Part shown: in pieces, positions 18,259 to 27,969 of the stretch
Layout of the letters: each line of letters opens with the position of its first letter
Position numbering within the stretch: position 1 is the stretch's first letter
Assembly: GCF_001182045.1 (NCBI RefSeq)
Contig: NZ_CVTY01000006.1
Coordinates: 248,001-312,000, forward strand
Direction: 5' to 3'
DNA length: 64,000 nucleotides
DNA from: Dakarella massiliensis
Lineage (GTDB): Bacteria > Pseudomonadota > Gammaproteobacteria > Burkholderiales > Burkholderiaceae_F
Translations under genes and position numbers: made by a program
Notes under the pieces: model-generated
The model's database searches: none
The model's input: the letters and a program-made list of their open reading frames with translations, nothing else
Told to the model about the DNA's origin: nothing

Positions 18259-19756
18259 CATAAATATTAATATTTATTGAATAAATCAAATTGTATGCAA
18301 AATCCAAAAGCAGCGCAAACAGAGGCAAAAAAACCTACTTAAACGGACATTTCCTGACAGCCGTTCAAAAGAATCAGAGGTGTCAGTCATTTATCAAAAA
18401 CTATCAAATTCCGGTACGGTAAACGTTATCGGAGGGAAAAACAGGGTGATCCGGAAAAACCGGTCAGTACTGTTTGTTTCCTCTGTGGACTCAGAGAGTT
18501 GGACACTTTTCTTCAATCATCCCTTCATCTGAAGAAAAAAACGGTTGGGTTCCCGTCTCGGAAGATTAGATATACCGTTTACCGTACCCAAAATTGCATT
18601 CAATCCGGATCTTTTCAAACCGGGAAAAAGACCTCTGTTATAACGTCTGCCGTACCCGTTTTGAGGAAGAATCCTGATGTAACGGTTGAGCGTCTCCACA
18701 GCCGCTGGACCAAGGTCTGATATAACGGAAACCGTACCTCACTATGTTCCGGAAGAGGGAGTGATCGATAACAGATTCCGAACTCCATTCCAGGTGGGTT
18801 TTAAGTCAGATATAACATTCACCGTACCTTGTTACCGCAAAAGAGACATATACCGGTCAAACCCGAAAAAAATGATGTCAAAGCCCTTCAGTTATACCGT
18901 TTACCGTACCAACGGGAAGCTTAAATTCCGGTCGACTCGCCTTGTTTCCTGCTTTTATCGGTAACACTTTCCGTACATCAGACAATTGAAATTTCTTAAT
19001 CAATTTTTGTTTAAAATAAACAGGATGTTAAGAGACACATCTTCAGGTAATGGACAATCTTTGCGATAACGTTTACCGTACCCTGATGACTCTGTCGGTA
19101 TAACGTTTGCCGTACCCGTTTTTCACTTTTTTCCGATCAAAAAACGGTGCATTTAAATTCGATAGATCGATCCGAGAGGACATATAGAAAAATTTAAAGC
19201 CTCTTAAATGAACGCATTTTGCCAGTCTGAAAGCTCCAGATATAACGGAAACCGTACCCTGGACCTTCTGGAGTCGGTTATAACGTTTACCGTACCCGAA
19301 AAGAAGGTCTTAAAAACGGACGGCGTTTTTTCTCAGAGTGAGTTCTTTTGCATAAAGTAAGAATCGCTTCAGGACTTTGCGGTGATCTTTGCTATACGGT
19401 TTAACTTTGACGATCAACGTTTGCTCTGCAGTGCCGTGTTGAGGACTGAAAGACGTTCAAAAAACCGGTTTTTGATTCACCAAAGTCCGGATTTCACTGT
19501 GTCATTCTTCTGCTGACTTCTTAGTAACCTGATTTTTCTTGTTTTTTTATCACTTATAACGGATACCGTACCTATAAAGAGATGAAAGAAAGAGCGGTGT
19601 TTCTTTTCTTTTTTCTCTTTACTTTACGGTTTTTGTTTTTCTATCTCATTGAATACACGGTAAAAATATTGAATAACGTTTACCGTACCAATCTCTTTTT
19701 CTGCTGTTTTTTCAGTCAGATATAACGGAAACCGTACCCGTTACCACACTTCATTC

Positions 19757-19937
19757 GGGTTGTCCACAGAAATTTGCCGGAATCCTTTCTTTTCTTAATT
19801 TTATCTTTTTAAAACCTTTTCTATATAGAGGGGCCTTAGAAGCAACGTCTACCGTACCCTTGAGGTAACTTCTGCCGTACCGATCGATAACTTTTCCCGT
19901 ACTTCACGGATAACAGAGACCGTACTGGGTGTTTTTT
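19757..19937 (+). other. Origin module A (DnaA-like box, AT-rich stretch, four iterons)
   Basis: In order: TTGTCCACA (19760), a C/T- and A/T-rich stretch ending CTATATAGAGGGG, then four iteron-like copies within about 90 bp (GCAACGTCTACCGTACC, GTAACTTCTGCCGTACC, GATAACTTTTCCCGTACT, GATAACAGAGACCGTACT). The same order recurs in module B. A consensus DnaA box TTATCCACA follows at 19942-19950. Confidence 0.75.
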
Positions 19938-20108
19938 CGACTTATCCACAGGCTTTCTGACGTTTTTTGCGGTTCTGAGGTGATTTTTGGAGTGGATGTC
20001 TGTTGACAGGTATAACGGAAACTGTACCTTTTTTCTTTCTCGGTTTCTTTTTTTCTATAACGTTTACCGTACCTTAAAGGCGATTTTTTAAGAAAAAGCC
20101 GGTGTCTT

Positions 20109-20272
20109 TGGGTTATCCACAGGCTCTCTTCTTTTCTTAGTTTTTATCTTTTTAAATTCTTTTTCTATATAGAGAGGGGCTAGAAGCAACGTTTACCGTA
20201 CCCCTGGTGCAGCGTCTGCCGTACCGTTTGATAACGGAAGCCGTACCGCGGCTGTAACTTCTGCCGTACCCG
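20109..20272 (+). other. Origin module B (duplicate of module A)
   Basis: Consensus DnaA box TTATCCACA at 20113-20121, an AT-rich stretch (CTTTTCTTAGTTTTTATC and onward) ending CTATATAGAGAGGGG, then four iteron-like copies starting GCAACGTTTACCGTACC. The shared order and wording with module A indicate a tandem duplication of a melting region plus initiator sites. Confidence 0.75.
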
Positions 20273-20492
20273 ACGCTTTTTTTCGGGTTCGAGGCGAGGG
20301 GGCAGATTTCTGAATTTCGGCTGGAATTTTCTTCTCTCAGCTAGTACTATGTAATCGGAAGTGTCACCGTTATGCACAGGTTCCCACCAAAAAAATGAGC
20401 GGAAAGGCCATCACCTTTCGGCTCGTTTTGTTTATGGGGATTCGAGTTATAACGTTTACCGTACCTGTCAATTTTCCTTGTGGATCTGGGCT

Positions 20493-21977
20493 ATGGCTGA
20501 AAAACCGAAGACAAAATACGTTGAATCGAAGGTTGTTCGCTATTCGAATCCGCTCAATCTCACGTCGTATCACCTGGACCTATTCCAGCTGCGCGTGGTG
20601 ATGAGCGCGATCGCAAATGTGTCCAACGTTGACGCCATTGATCCGAACAAAACTTACTTCGTGAACGCCACCGACATCATGGCTCTCGGTACCCGAAAGC
20701 AGGAGGTGTACGCGGCGCTTCGCAAGGTGTCGGATTCGCTCTTCAACGGATTCGCCACGATTCAGATGCGGTCGATTCAGAATTTCCCGGAACTTCAGGC
20801 GGCTTTCAAGAGTTCGTATGACCTCTTCCGGAAGGATCCGACAAAGCCGGTTTTCGAGCGTTTCCACTTCCTCACGTCTGTCACGTACGCGGAAGGGCAT
20901 GGTCAGATCGGTTTCCGTTTCACCCCCGCCTTTATCCCCTTTGTTCAGAGACTGAAGGAGCAGTTCACTGAGTTCAACCTCATGGAACTCACGGGTCTGC
21001 GGAGTGTGTTCGCGATCCGCATCTACACGATGTGCCTTCAGTACCAGAATCATCCGGACCGGACGTTCTTCACGACGTTCGAGGAACTGCGCAATCTCCT
21101 TGATTTAAAAGACGCTTATACGCGTTTCGGGAATTTCAAGCAGCGCGTGCTCGACGTCGCTATCCGCCAGATCAACAGCTCGGAATTCACGCGTTTCAGC
21201 GTGGAACTTGAGCTGATCCGGGGGGCTCACAACAAGGTGACACAGCTGAAATTCCATCTGTCGCCGAAGAATCATGTGCAGCTCGCGCGGGATGACGATG
21301 ATTCGAAGAAGTCCCGCCGCCGGAAGACCTCCGTCATGGATTCGCTGGAACTCGATGATCATCAGGCTGTGCTGACCGCGCGCCAGGTTTCGTACTACGC
21401 GGATCTGCTTGGCGGCGCGAATGAGACGTACGCGGAGAAGAAAGGCTACAAGTCTCACGAATTCTTTAACTGGCTCCGCGCGAATAAGTTCGCCCCGAAG
21501 GGGCATTCGATCGAGGAATTTGTCGAATGGCTGAAACTGCATCTCGCGGAACCCGCTTTTGTGCAGAAAGTCTATGTGCCGTGGCTGAAACAGCTGGGGT
21601 TCAAGCCCCGTAAGCCGAAGGTCGACGCGGCTGCGAAGCGGGCGGCCCAGAAAGCGGCGGCTGAACTCGCGGAACAGATGGCAGCTGAGGCCGCCGCAAT
21701 GGAACCGATTCTCGAGCCCGAAATCGTGGAAGAGACGCCGAAAGTGAAGAAGACCGCGGTGAAGAAAACCCGGACCACCAAGGCGAAAACCACTGCCGCG
21801 GCGAAGACTGCGAAAACAGCTAAGTCCACTAAAACCACGGCAGCGAAAACCACGAAGAAAGCGGCTACAGCCAAAACCACGGTGAAAGCGGAGACGAAAA
21901 CCACGAAGACCGCGAAGGCCGTGAAGACCGTCAAAGCGAAAACCACGCGGATCGCGAAAAAGAAGACTGAAGAGTAA
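20493..21977 (+). CDS. Rep_3/RepB-type replication initiator with a histone-H1-like C-terminal tail
   Basis: 494 aa from the ATG at 20493 (MAEKPKTKYVESKVVRYSNP). The frame is open further upstream, but that part translates an iteron, so the internal Met is preferred. Two winged-helix domains of the plasmid initiator family cover about residues 10-290 (NPLNLTSYHLDLFQLRVVMS, FTPAFIPFVQRLKEQFTEFN, LRSVFAIRIYTMCLQYQNHP, SRFSVELELIRGAHNKVTQL-like text). Residues about 417-494 are almost only K, A, T and V, like eukaryotic H1 or bacterial Hc1/AlgP tails, which is unusual for this family. It would bind the iterons and open the origin; an iteron ends 28 bp before the start, suggesting autoregulation. 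A terminator follows. Confidence 0.88.
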   Translation: MAEKPKTKYVESKVVRYSNPLNLTSYHLDLFQLRVVMSAIANVSNVDAIDPNKTYFVNATDIMALGTRKQEVYAALRKVSDSLFNGFATIQMRSIQNFPELQAAFKSSYDLFRKDPTKPVFERFHFLTSVTYAEGHGQIGFRFTPAFIPFVQRLKEQFTEFNLMELTGLRSVFAIRIYTMCLQYQNHPDRTFFTTFEELRNLLDLKDAYTRFGNFKQRVLDVAIRQINSSEFTRFSVELELIRGAHNKVTQLKFHLSPKNHVQLARDDDDSKKSRRRKTSVMDSLELDDHQAVLTARQVSYYADLLGGANETYAEKKGYKSHEFFNWLRANKFAPKGHSIEEFVEWLKLHLAEPAFVQKVYVPWLKQLGFKPRKPKVDAAAKRAAQKAAAELAEQMAAEAAAMEPILEPEIVEETPKVKKTAVKKTRTTKAKTTAAAKTAKTAKSTKTTAAKTTKKAATAKTTVKAETKTTKTAKAVKTVKAKTTRIAKKKTEE

Positions 21978-21991
21978 AAAGCTCTGAAGCG

Positions 21992-22026
21992 AAGACCGTC
22001 AGAAATCACCTGACGGTCTTTTTTTA
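21992..22026. terminator. Bidirectional terminator between rep and the ATPase gene
   Basis: AAGACCGTCAG and CTGACGGTCTT with TTTTT on the rep side; the ATPase stop codon lies at its right edge, so the stem sits between the two convergent genes. Confidence 0.85.
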
Positions 22027-23385
22027 TCGGAGGAGGTCATGAAGTTCGAGAAGCCGGATTCCAGCGGTTTCCGCGAAATTCCGGGCCTCATCCGTGTACC
22101 CAGCGAGGCTCGACGCCGCAAGGTCTGTGCGGCGGTCATCCCGGCCTTTCAGCGCGATTAACGCGAAGCCCCGCAGCGTCGCCTCTCCCACGGGGACCGG
22201 ATCAGATGACGCGAGCCCGATCAGCCAATCCGATTTCGAGGCGTCTGTCAGGGCGAAAAGGGTACCGGAATCGCTCTGAACCCCTTCCAGCAGCCCGCTT
22301 TCCTCCGGCATAAAACGGAGCCTGGAACGGCGTCCCAGACGCGTCAGCGCGTCAGAGGATGCCAGAGCGAGGGGTTCACCGAGAATCGCATTTAAACGCG
22401 TTTTAAGCCCGTTGGCACCGTTTCCTGAACCCATGAAGAGGCACCGGTACCAAAGCTTCAGAGCGGGGCTTGAAAGCCGGTAAAGGCCCTTTCTGCCGTC
22501 CTTCGGGACACCGCAGGGGAAGATCTTCGTGACGAGACCTGACCGGACGAGACCCGCGAGGTATTTGCCGCATTTCGCCTCGGTTTCACCGATCCAGGCG
22601 GCAATCTTTCCCGGGGTATCGCATCCACGAGCGACAGCCGACATGATGGAGTGGTAGATCCGGGGTTCCCGGAACGGGGTTTCGGTCGCGAGGCGCACCG
22701 CGAAGTCAAAGACACTGCCTCGGGTGAGGAGACGCGAGAGATTGGCGTCCAGCGTCTCCTCCCGATCGAAGAGCGCGAGAACACCGGGAACGCCGCCAAA
22801 AAGCGCCCAGACAGTGAACTGATCGGCTGTCGTCCACCCGGGGAAGAACGCCGGCATATCGCGAAGCGAGAGCCCCGAAAGCTCGATCGTCGTATTCGGA
22901 AGGCCGTAAAGCGGGCTCTTGAAGCCGGACACCGTTTCCCGCATCCAGGCGACTCCGCCGCCTGAGAGGATAAGAGGGCAGGGGGAGGGCGTCCGAATGG
23001 ACTGAAAGACGCTCCGAAGCACGGCGGGGAATTCCGGCACCGCGCCGCAGAGCGCTTCAAACCGGTCAAAGGCGATCGCGGATCCGGTTTGAAGAGCCGC
23101 CTCAAGCGCCGATTTCAGGGCGTCTTCCCAGGAGGGAAATTCCGCTTCATTCTTCCCGAAAAACTGATTGAAGTTCGAAGTTAACCTTCTGAGGAGCAGC
23201 CGGCCATTCATGTCCGCGGCCTCAAAACGGAAGAGACGCCTCTCTTTCGCAGCCTCTTCAAGGAGCGCGGTTTTACCGACACCGGTCTCGCCTCGCACCG
23301 TAATGAGGTGAGGTCCTGGCGCTGAAAGTAATTCCTTCAGTCTTTCGGTTTCGCGGCTTCTGCCGATTATCAGGCGATCAGACAT
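22024..23385 (-). CDS. AAA+ ATPase with winged-helix and DUF234-like C-terminal region
   Basis: 453 aa. P-loop GETGVGKTALLEEAAKERR near residue 35, a Walker B-like stretch GSAIAFDRFEAL and LILSGGGVAWM after it; the middle part (SIMSAVARGCDTPGKIAAWI, GETEAKCGKYLAGLVRSGLV) looks like a winged helix and the C-terminus like a worn PD-(D/E)XK-type DUF234 region. These ATPases are common in archaea and mobile bacterial DNA; their function is mostly unknown. It is convergent with the replication initiator and sits between two iteron fields, so a role in replicon maintenance is possible but unproven. The start has no evident ribosome binding site (A-rich leader). Confidence 0.75.
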   Translation of the reverse strand: MSDRLIIGRSRETERLKELLSAPGPHLITVRGETGVGKTALLEEAAKERRLFRFEAADMNGRLLLRRLTSNFNQFFGKNEAEFPSWEDALKSALEAALQTGSAIAFDRFEALCGAVPEFPAVLRSVFQSIRTPSPCPLILSGGGVAWMRETVSGFKSPLYGLPNTTIELSGLSLRDMPAFFPGWTTADQFTVWALFGGVPGVLALFDREETLDANLSRLLTRGSVFDFAVRLATETPFREPRIYHSIMSAVARGCDTPGKIAAWIGETEAKCGKYLAGLVRSGLVTKIFPCGVPKDGRKGLYRLSSPALKLWYRCLFMGSGNGANGLKTRLNAILGEPLALASSDALTRLGRRSRLRFMPEESGLLEGVQSDSGTLFALTDASKSDWLIGLASSDPVPVGEATLRGFALIALKGRDDRRTDLAASSLAGYTDEARNFAETAGIRLLELHDLLR

Positions 23386-23494
23386 GTTTTTATTTTTAAA
23401 AAATACTCATAAGTAATATACCAAATAGTAAAACACTATTTCCACCCATTTTTCAGGTTTTTTCGGGTCAGGCAGAAACCGTTCAGAACGACGG

Positions 23495-25578
23495 CTATTT
23501 AATAGAAACTAATAGAAAATATTAAATACAATTAAATCATATAGTTAAATAATGCTTCAAAAGTTCTGTGAAAAATGTCTTCATTTCACGTGAAACATTG
23601 ATAATACATAACCATTTGATTACAAACAAGTTTATTGATTTAAAAAGTTAAAAAAACAGTGTCGGGTGACGCTCTCGGATTTTGTTGAGCTCCAGATATA
23701 ACGGAAACCGTACCCATTCCGACACGGGAAGGTCTTCGACCACCTGTGTCGACGCTGTGAACGGAAGCCAAAACGCAAACGTCCCAAAAAGAAAAGCGAA
23801 ATGGCTAGCGGTCAGAGTGTCAGGACTGCCGACGCCGGGTGTGGAGGCGATTGATGGTCGATCCCGCATCATTTATCAGCATCTAATACATACTGATAGA
23901 AACGAATAGTTTCTATTAAACAGGTACGGAATCCGTTATCCCTCAGTCAGGAGCGAGCGGCGGCGGAGTAACTGAGGGGATCAGGACATCTGAAATCGGC
24001 ACTGCGGCCGGGATCATTCAGATAGAACGGAAACCGTACCCATAGCTGAAGATCTTCTGGCAGCAGACTTTGACTTCGTTACCTTCATCCTGAGTGAACA
24101 ATGTGAACCGGATCGACGTGAAACTCTTCGGGACGGCTGAGTCGCGGATATGGCGAGCCCCGTGATCGATAACGTTTACCGTACCCAATAAGGAGCTTGG
24201 GGATGCCTCGACGGTTTTAGTCTGATCGTCAGGCTTCACTTTCGATATAACGGAAACCGTACCTATCAAAGAGACGGTCTTCGAAAGGTTCTGGATCCAG
24301 GTTTGGAGGAGGGCGAGGAGCTGCTAATGTTCACAACACCCTGACTCGGGATGTCATCTTCCTTAAGAGAGGTATTGGGAAAAAGGGCTGCAGAGGATCT
24401 GTGTCAGAGTCAGAAGGCTAGAGACCCCAATTCCGTTTGGAACAGGACGGGAATCGGCCTTTTATCAGCCTCTGATAGAAGCTAATAGAAACTATTAATG
24501 GGGCGGCAGTTCAGGATGACCTCGTCAGAAATAACGGAAACCGTACCCTGAATCGGAATCTGAGAGAGAACGGAGAGAAACCAGTTGCAGCTGAGACCGT
24601 ACCGAATCAGAAAGCGATCGGACGCTCAATTCTTCGTTATAACGTTTACCGTACCCGAAGCGGAATCGGTTCAGGTTTTCCTGGAATCTTGTTCACCCGC
24701 GATCGCTCTATTAGCTTCTATTAGCAAATCATAGAAACGCATAGAAGCTGTCACTCGAGAAAAGACTCCGGAATGGAACGATAAGAGGTGGGGGTGGGTC
24801 AGAAATGATCCACGCGCTTTGGAACGATCGCGTTTCAGGACTTCGAGCCCCCAATCTGGTACGGTAAACGTTATCGGACGAATGGAACCCGATATAACGG
24901 AAACCGTACCCATCAACGCTGACATTGCGGAGGTTCGTTGTGGCCAAAGCCTTATGAGCTACTATCAGCTTCTAATAGAAACTCATAAGGGGGAGCTGGT
25001 CATTGGGAGTTCCAAACACGTCGTGTGGGGCGCTTTGGAGCTTTAGCAGGACGCAGTCATATAAGCTCTATCAGCAAATAATAAAAACTCATAGAAACTA
25101 ATAGAAAATATTAGGAGGTCATTGCGTAAACGGACTGGGCCCGGAATCGTGTCGAACGAGGGATGCCTGGATTGAGGCAACCGGACCAGCGATTCGAGGG
25201 CATGAAGCCGTTATATCGGATACCGTACCTGAAAGCGGATCCAGTTGGCGTACATTCCCGATGCCTGCAATCGACTGGATCGCGAATCAGGCGCTGCGCC
25301 TGTTTTCGACCCGCTTAATAGAAGCTATCAGTTTCTATCAAAGAGAATCGTTGCCCGGGAACAGGCGATTTCGCTCAGATTCCGACACTTTGTCGTCACG
25401 TGCGTATCACCGCATAAATTCCACTTATAACGTTTACCGTACCTTCTTAAGAAGGCCGATGCGCATTTGTTTTGCCAAGATTCAGACTCACACTTGGAAT
25501 CCAGTGATCTGATTTCAATTAATAGATACTGATAGTAAATATCAGTATGTATCAGTAAATCATAAAGAACTATGAGAA
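23495..25578. repeat. Right-hand iteron field interleaved with arrays 11-18
   Basis: This 2.2-kb gene-free stretch alternates the two repeat families. Iterons: 23697, 24023, 24168, 24246, 24530, 24638, 24893, 25212, 25426 (plus) and 23923, 24858 (minus), with a degenerate one near 24592. CTATTAG-type arrays: 23495-23525, 23872-23920, 24461-24498, 24707-24750, 24951-24990, 25058-25115, 25314-25341 and 25518-25578. Array 12 and the iteron at 23923 touch. Small open frames here are iteron translations (NVYRT, ITETVP) and are not genes. Confidence 0.88.
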
Positions 25579-25644
25579 GGGAGGTCGGTCACGGCATTAT
25601 GAGAAAATGACGGCTCAAAAGTGATTCAAAGCAATGGAAGAAAG

Positions 25645-26082
25645 ATGGAACTCTTTGTGAAGACGCTTCACGAGCTGACGCCGGAGGAGCTCTTTGAGAT
25701 TTATAAGCTCCGGGTCTCAGTGTTCGTCGTGGAGCAGAAGTGCCCGTACCAGGAAGTGGATGACGCTGATAAAGTCGCATATCACGTCTGGCTGAAAGAT
25801 GAAGACGGGATTCAGGCGTATCTTCGCGTGCTTCCGAAAGGAGCGACGTTTGATGAATGTTCAATTGGCCGGGTGATCGCGGTGAAACGCCGCTGCGGTC
25901 TCGGCACTAAGATACTGGATGCGGGTATCCAGGTGGCGAAAGAAAAGCTTCACGCCGAGAGTCTCACGATTGAGGCTCAGGTTTACGCAAGGAAGCTCTA
26001 CGACAACGCCGGCTTTGTTCAGGTGTCAGACGAGTTCCTCGAGGATGGAATTCCGCATATCAAGATGCGCCTGACACTCTGA
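25645..26082 (+). CDS. elaA: GNAT N-acetyltransferase of the ElaA family
   Basis: 145 aa. Hallmarks of ElaA: LTPEELFEIYKLRVSVFVVE, QKCPYQEVDDADKVAYHVW, then the acetyl-CoA loop IGRVIAVKRRCGLGTKILDA and ARKLYDNAGFVQVSDEFLED with the HIKM end. The start at 25645 follows GGAAGAAAG; an upstream GTG at 25621 adds eight unrelated residues. Acetyl-CoA-dependent acceptor unknown. Single gene with a terminator-like stem after it, in a repeat-rich neighbourhood. Confidence 0.88.
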   Translation: MELFVKTLHELTPEELFEIYKLRVSVFVVEQKCPYQEVDDADKVAYHVWLKDEDGIQAYLRVLPKGATFDECSIGRVIAVKRRCGLGTKILDAGIQVAKEKLHAESLTIEAQVYARKLYDNAGFVQVSDEFLEDGIPHIKMRLTL

Positions 26083-26111
26083 ATCAGACCGAGAGGCTGA
26101 CCGGTTGTTTG

Positions 26112-26147
26112 AGAAAAGGCTTTGGCCGTGAGGCTGAAGCCTTTTCT
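26112..26147 (+). terminator. Terminator after elaA
   Basis: GAAAAGGCTT and AAGCCTTTTC arms, with a short T run; an array starts within its right arm. Confidence 0.65.
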
Positions 26148-26562
26148 ATTAGGAACTATGAGTTTTTATAGAAAGTCTGATAGCAGCTATCAGAATTTCA
26201 ATCGAGCTTTATGTCTAAACACGAACTCTTGCCGTTGGGAGTGTTGGTTCGACGCCAATCATGATTGATTTTCTATCAGGAAATCATAAAAACTAATAGG
26301 AATTAATAGGTACTAATAGAAACTGATAAGAAATCTGTCAACGGTTCTTTTGTCGATTCCGGTCCATAAAGTCTTTTCTATGCGACATAAAGTGACGCTC
26401 CAACGTGTATGTCTGACAGTTATTGTCTCCGCGCAGCATCAAATAAGGTTATTGATCACGCCTCAGGTACTGAGCCCTGTGGCACTAGACGAGCCTATCC
26501 GTATATGGAATCTATGATTTACTAATAGCTGCGAATAGGAAATCATAAAAACTGATAGTTAT
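26145..26562. repeat. Arrays 19, 20 and 21
   Basis: Arrays at 26145-26195, 26270-26330 and 26510-26562, with CTATTAG, CTATGAG, CTGATAG, CTATCAG and CTAATAG cores. The 680-bp gap between elaA and the HicB-like gene holds no gene that I can support. Confidence 0.75.
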
Positions 26563-26766
26563 TGAATAACTTTTGGGATTCCCAGTTGCGCTCATGCGGA
26601 TACGGACTGATAGAGAAACACACTGTACAAACAAATAGGTTCGCCTGAAGGACTACCTTTTCCGATACGATTGTGAGACACTAAGCCGTTTGAATTTTTC
26701 GCATTGGAGAACGGAGTGTGAACATTGCTCTTTTCTCCTGATCTCAACAGTAAACGGAGCTCTCGT

Positions 26767-27054
26767 ATGAAATACGAAGTTGCAATCGAACCGGGCAGCG
26801 GCGCCTATGCTTTCAGTCTCACTGTTCCTGATCTGCCGGGCTGCTACGCTGTCGGCAAGACGCTGGAAGAAGCGATGCGTAATCTCAAGGAAGCCTCTGT
26901 GATTTGGGTTAAAGGCGAACGCGAAGCCGGACGCCCGATTCCGCCTCCGTCTGACCTCAGCGCGCTGAAGAAGCATGAGGAATATGCCCATCAGACGTGG
27001 ACCGAAATCAATATTGACACGCAGGGACCGGAAGAAGTGATCGCCGGGATCTGA
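26767..27054 (+). CDS. HicB-like antitoxin-fold protein (orphan)
   Basis: 95 aa from the ATG at 26767 with GGAG seven bases ahead. It is HicB-like through the partial RNase H fold: MKYEVAIEPGSGAYAFSLTV, PDLPGCYAVGKTLEEAMRNL, then IWVKGEREAGRPIPPPSD. There is no C-terminal DNA-binding domain in the visible sequence and no HicA-type toxin (a short double-stranded RNA-binding-like ORF) on either side. It may be a solitary HicB-like protein with another role. The next gene follows 100 bp later. Confidence 0.8.
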   Translation: MKYEVAIEPGSGAYAFSLTVPDLPGCYAVGKTLEEAMRNLKEASVIWVKGEREAGRPIPPPSDLSALKKHEEYAHQTWTEINIDTQGPEEVIAGI

Positions 27055-27155
27055 GGCACGGTCGAAACGTAAAGAAAGATTTCTCTTCAGATCGGCTTCA
27101 GATAGCTGTGATGTACTGTCCTTAATTGAACCTTTTCAAAGTTATGGAGAAACTC

Positions 27156-27473
27156 ATGGCTGATGTTGTAGTCCTGCTCGAAGTCACTCTGCTTGATGGA
27201 CAGAAAGACGGTTTCCTCGCTAAGGCCGAGCAGATTCAGTTTCACCTCGCTCATGTTCCGGGCTTCGTTCGCGCTGAACGTTTCCAGTCCGTGTCCGAAC
27301 CGAACAAGGTCCTGAGCCTCTCGGTCTGGAAGGATAACGAATCCGTTAAGGCCTTCCTCACCTCTGAAGAGCACCGCAAAGCGCAGCGCGAATCGATGGA
27401 AGGCGTGTTCTCAGATTATCGGATTACGGTGGCCTCCGCGGATCGTGTTTTCTCGCCGCACGAGCACCACTGA
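27156..27473 (+). CDS. Antibiotic biosynthesis monooxygenase (ABM) domain protein
   Basis: 105 aa from ATG 27156 (GGAGA six bases upstream). A small ferredoxin-like-fold ABM/quinol monooxygenase domain: VVVLLEVTLLDGQKDGFLAK, HVPGFVRAERFQSVSEPNKV, LSLSVWKDNESVKAF, RKAQRESMEGVFSDYRI. Such proteins oxidise quinols or act on haem-like substrates, and the substrate is unknown here. It ends SPHEHH. A clear terminator follows. Confidence 0.8.
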   Translation: MADVVVLLEVTLLDGQKDGFLAKAEQIQFHLAHVPGFVRAERFQSVSEPNKVLSLSVWKDNESVKAFLTSEEHRKAQRESMEGVFSDYRITVASADRVFSPHEHH

Positions 27474-27504
27474 TAAACCATTCATTGGTTGACCTGAGCA
27501 AAGA

Positions 27505-27535
27505 ACCGGCACTCTTTTCGAGTGTCGGATTTTTT
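27505..27535 (+). terminator. Terminator of the ABM gene
   Basis: CCGGCACTC, TTTTC loop, GAGTGTCGG and TTTTTTG. Confidence 0.88.
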
Positions 27536-27560
27536 GTCTCTGGCGGTTACAGAATTTCTG

Positions 27561-27828
27561 TCTGATATAAAAACTATCAGGAGCTAATAGCAACTATCAG
27601 GATTTATGGAGAAGCTCATAGAACTTAATGAAAGTGAGGAGACAAGGCGCATTTCGAATGAGGGAGTTAGATGATCTATACCGGGGTCTGAGTTCCCGAT
27701 GGAGATCTTCCCTGCCACCCCAAACAGACCGTGGATCTTTCAAGTTTCGATCTATAAAAACTAATAGCAAATATTAGGAAATATCAGAATCTCATAAGAA
27801 CTGATAGAAACTATTGGATTTCTGATAA
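27561..27828. repeat. Arrays 22 and 23
   Basis: Arrays at 27561-27625 and 27749-27828 with CTATCAG, CTAATAG, CATAG, CTGATAG and CTATTGG cores. No gene in the 500-bp gap. A perfect palindrome TCGCTTAAGCGA at 27894-27905 lies 64 bp before the next gene and may be an operator for it. Confidence 0.75.
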
Positions 27829-27969
27829 ATAGCTGCGATGATTCCGAATCAGAATCCTGATCTCGCAGAATGTCGTTTAAAGTTCTATTAATGTCGCTTA
27901 AGCGATAAGCCCCGTACATAAACTGACTCCATCGGAAATATTGAGGTCCGCGTTGGAGGGACCAAAAAG

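Larger units (their letters stand above)
18413..20465. repeat. Main iteron field of the replication origin
   Basis: About 26 copies of an 18-bp iteron with consensus TATAACGKWWACCGTACC, in two classes (GTTTACC and GGAAACC). Clear plus-strand copies start at 18571, 18639, 18721, 18811, 18893, 19065, 19099, 19241, 19279, 19555, 19672, 19721 and 20448, with one minus copy at 18413; degenerate copies occur at about 19840-19930, 20010-20060 and 20187-20265. No gene fits the interval; the small open frames seen there only translate iterons. DnaA boxes and AT-rich stretches lie inside. It is the presumed binding array for the Rep protein encoded just downstream. Confidence 0.93.

Noticed and set aside
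18499..20377. Several short open frames in the iteron field
   Set aside because: They translate iterons into the same short peptides (NVYRT, ITETVP) in different frames and have no ribosome binding sites.
13121..27828. The regular repeat arrays as CRISPR arrays
   Set aside because: Units are 7-bp degenerate cores with 3-4 bp gaps, with no 20-40 bp repeats, no unique spacers and no cas genes.
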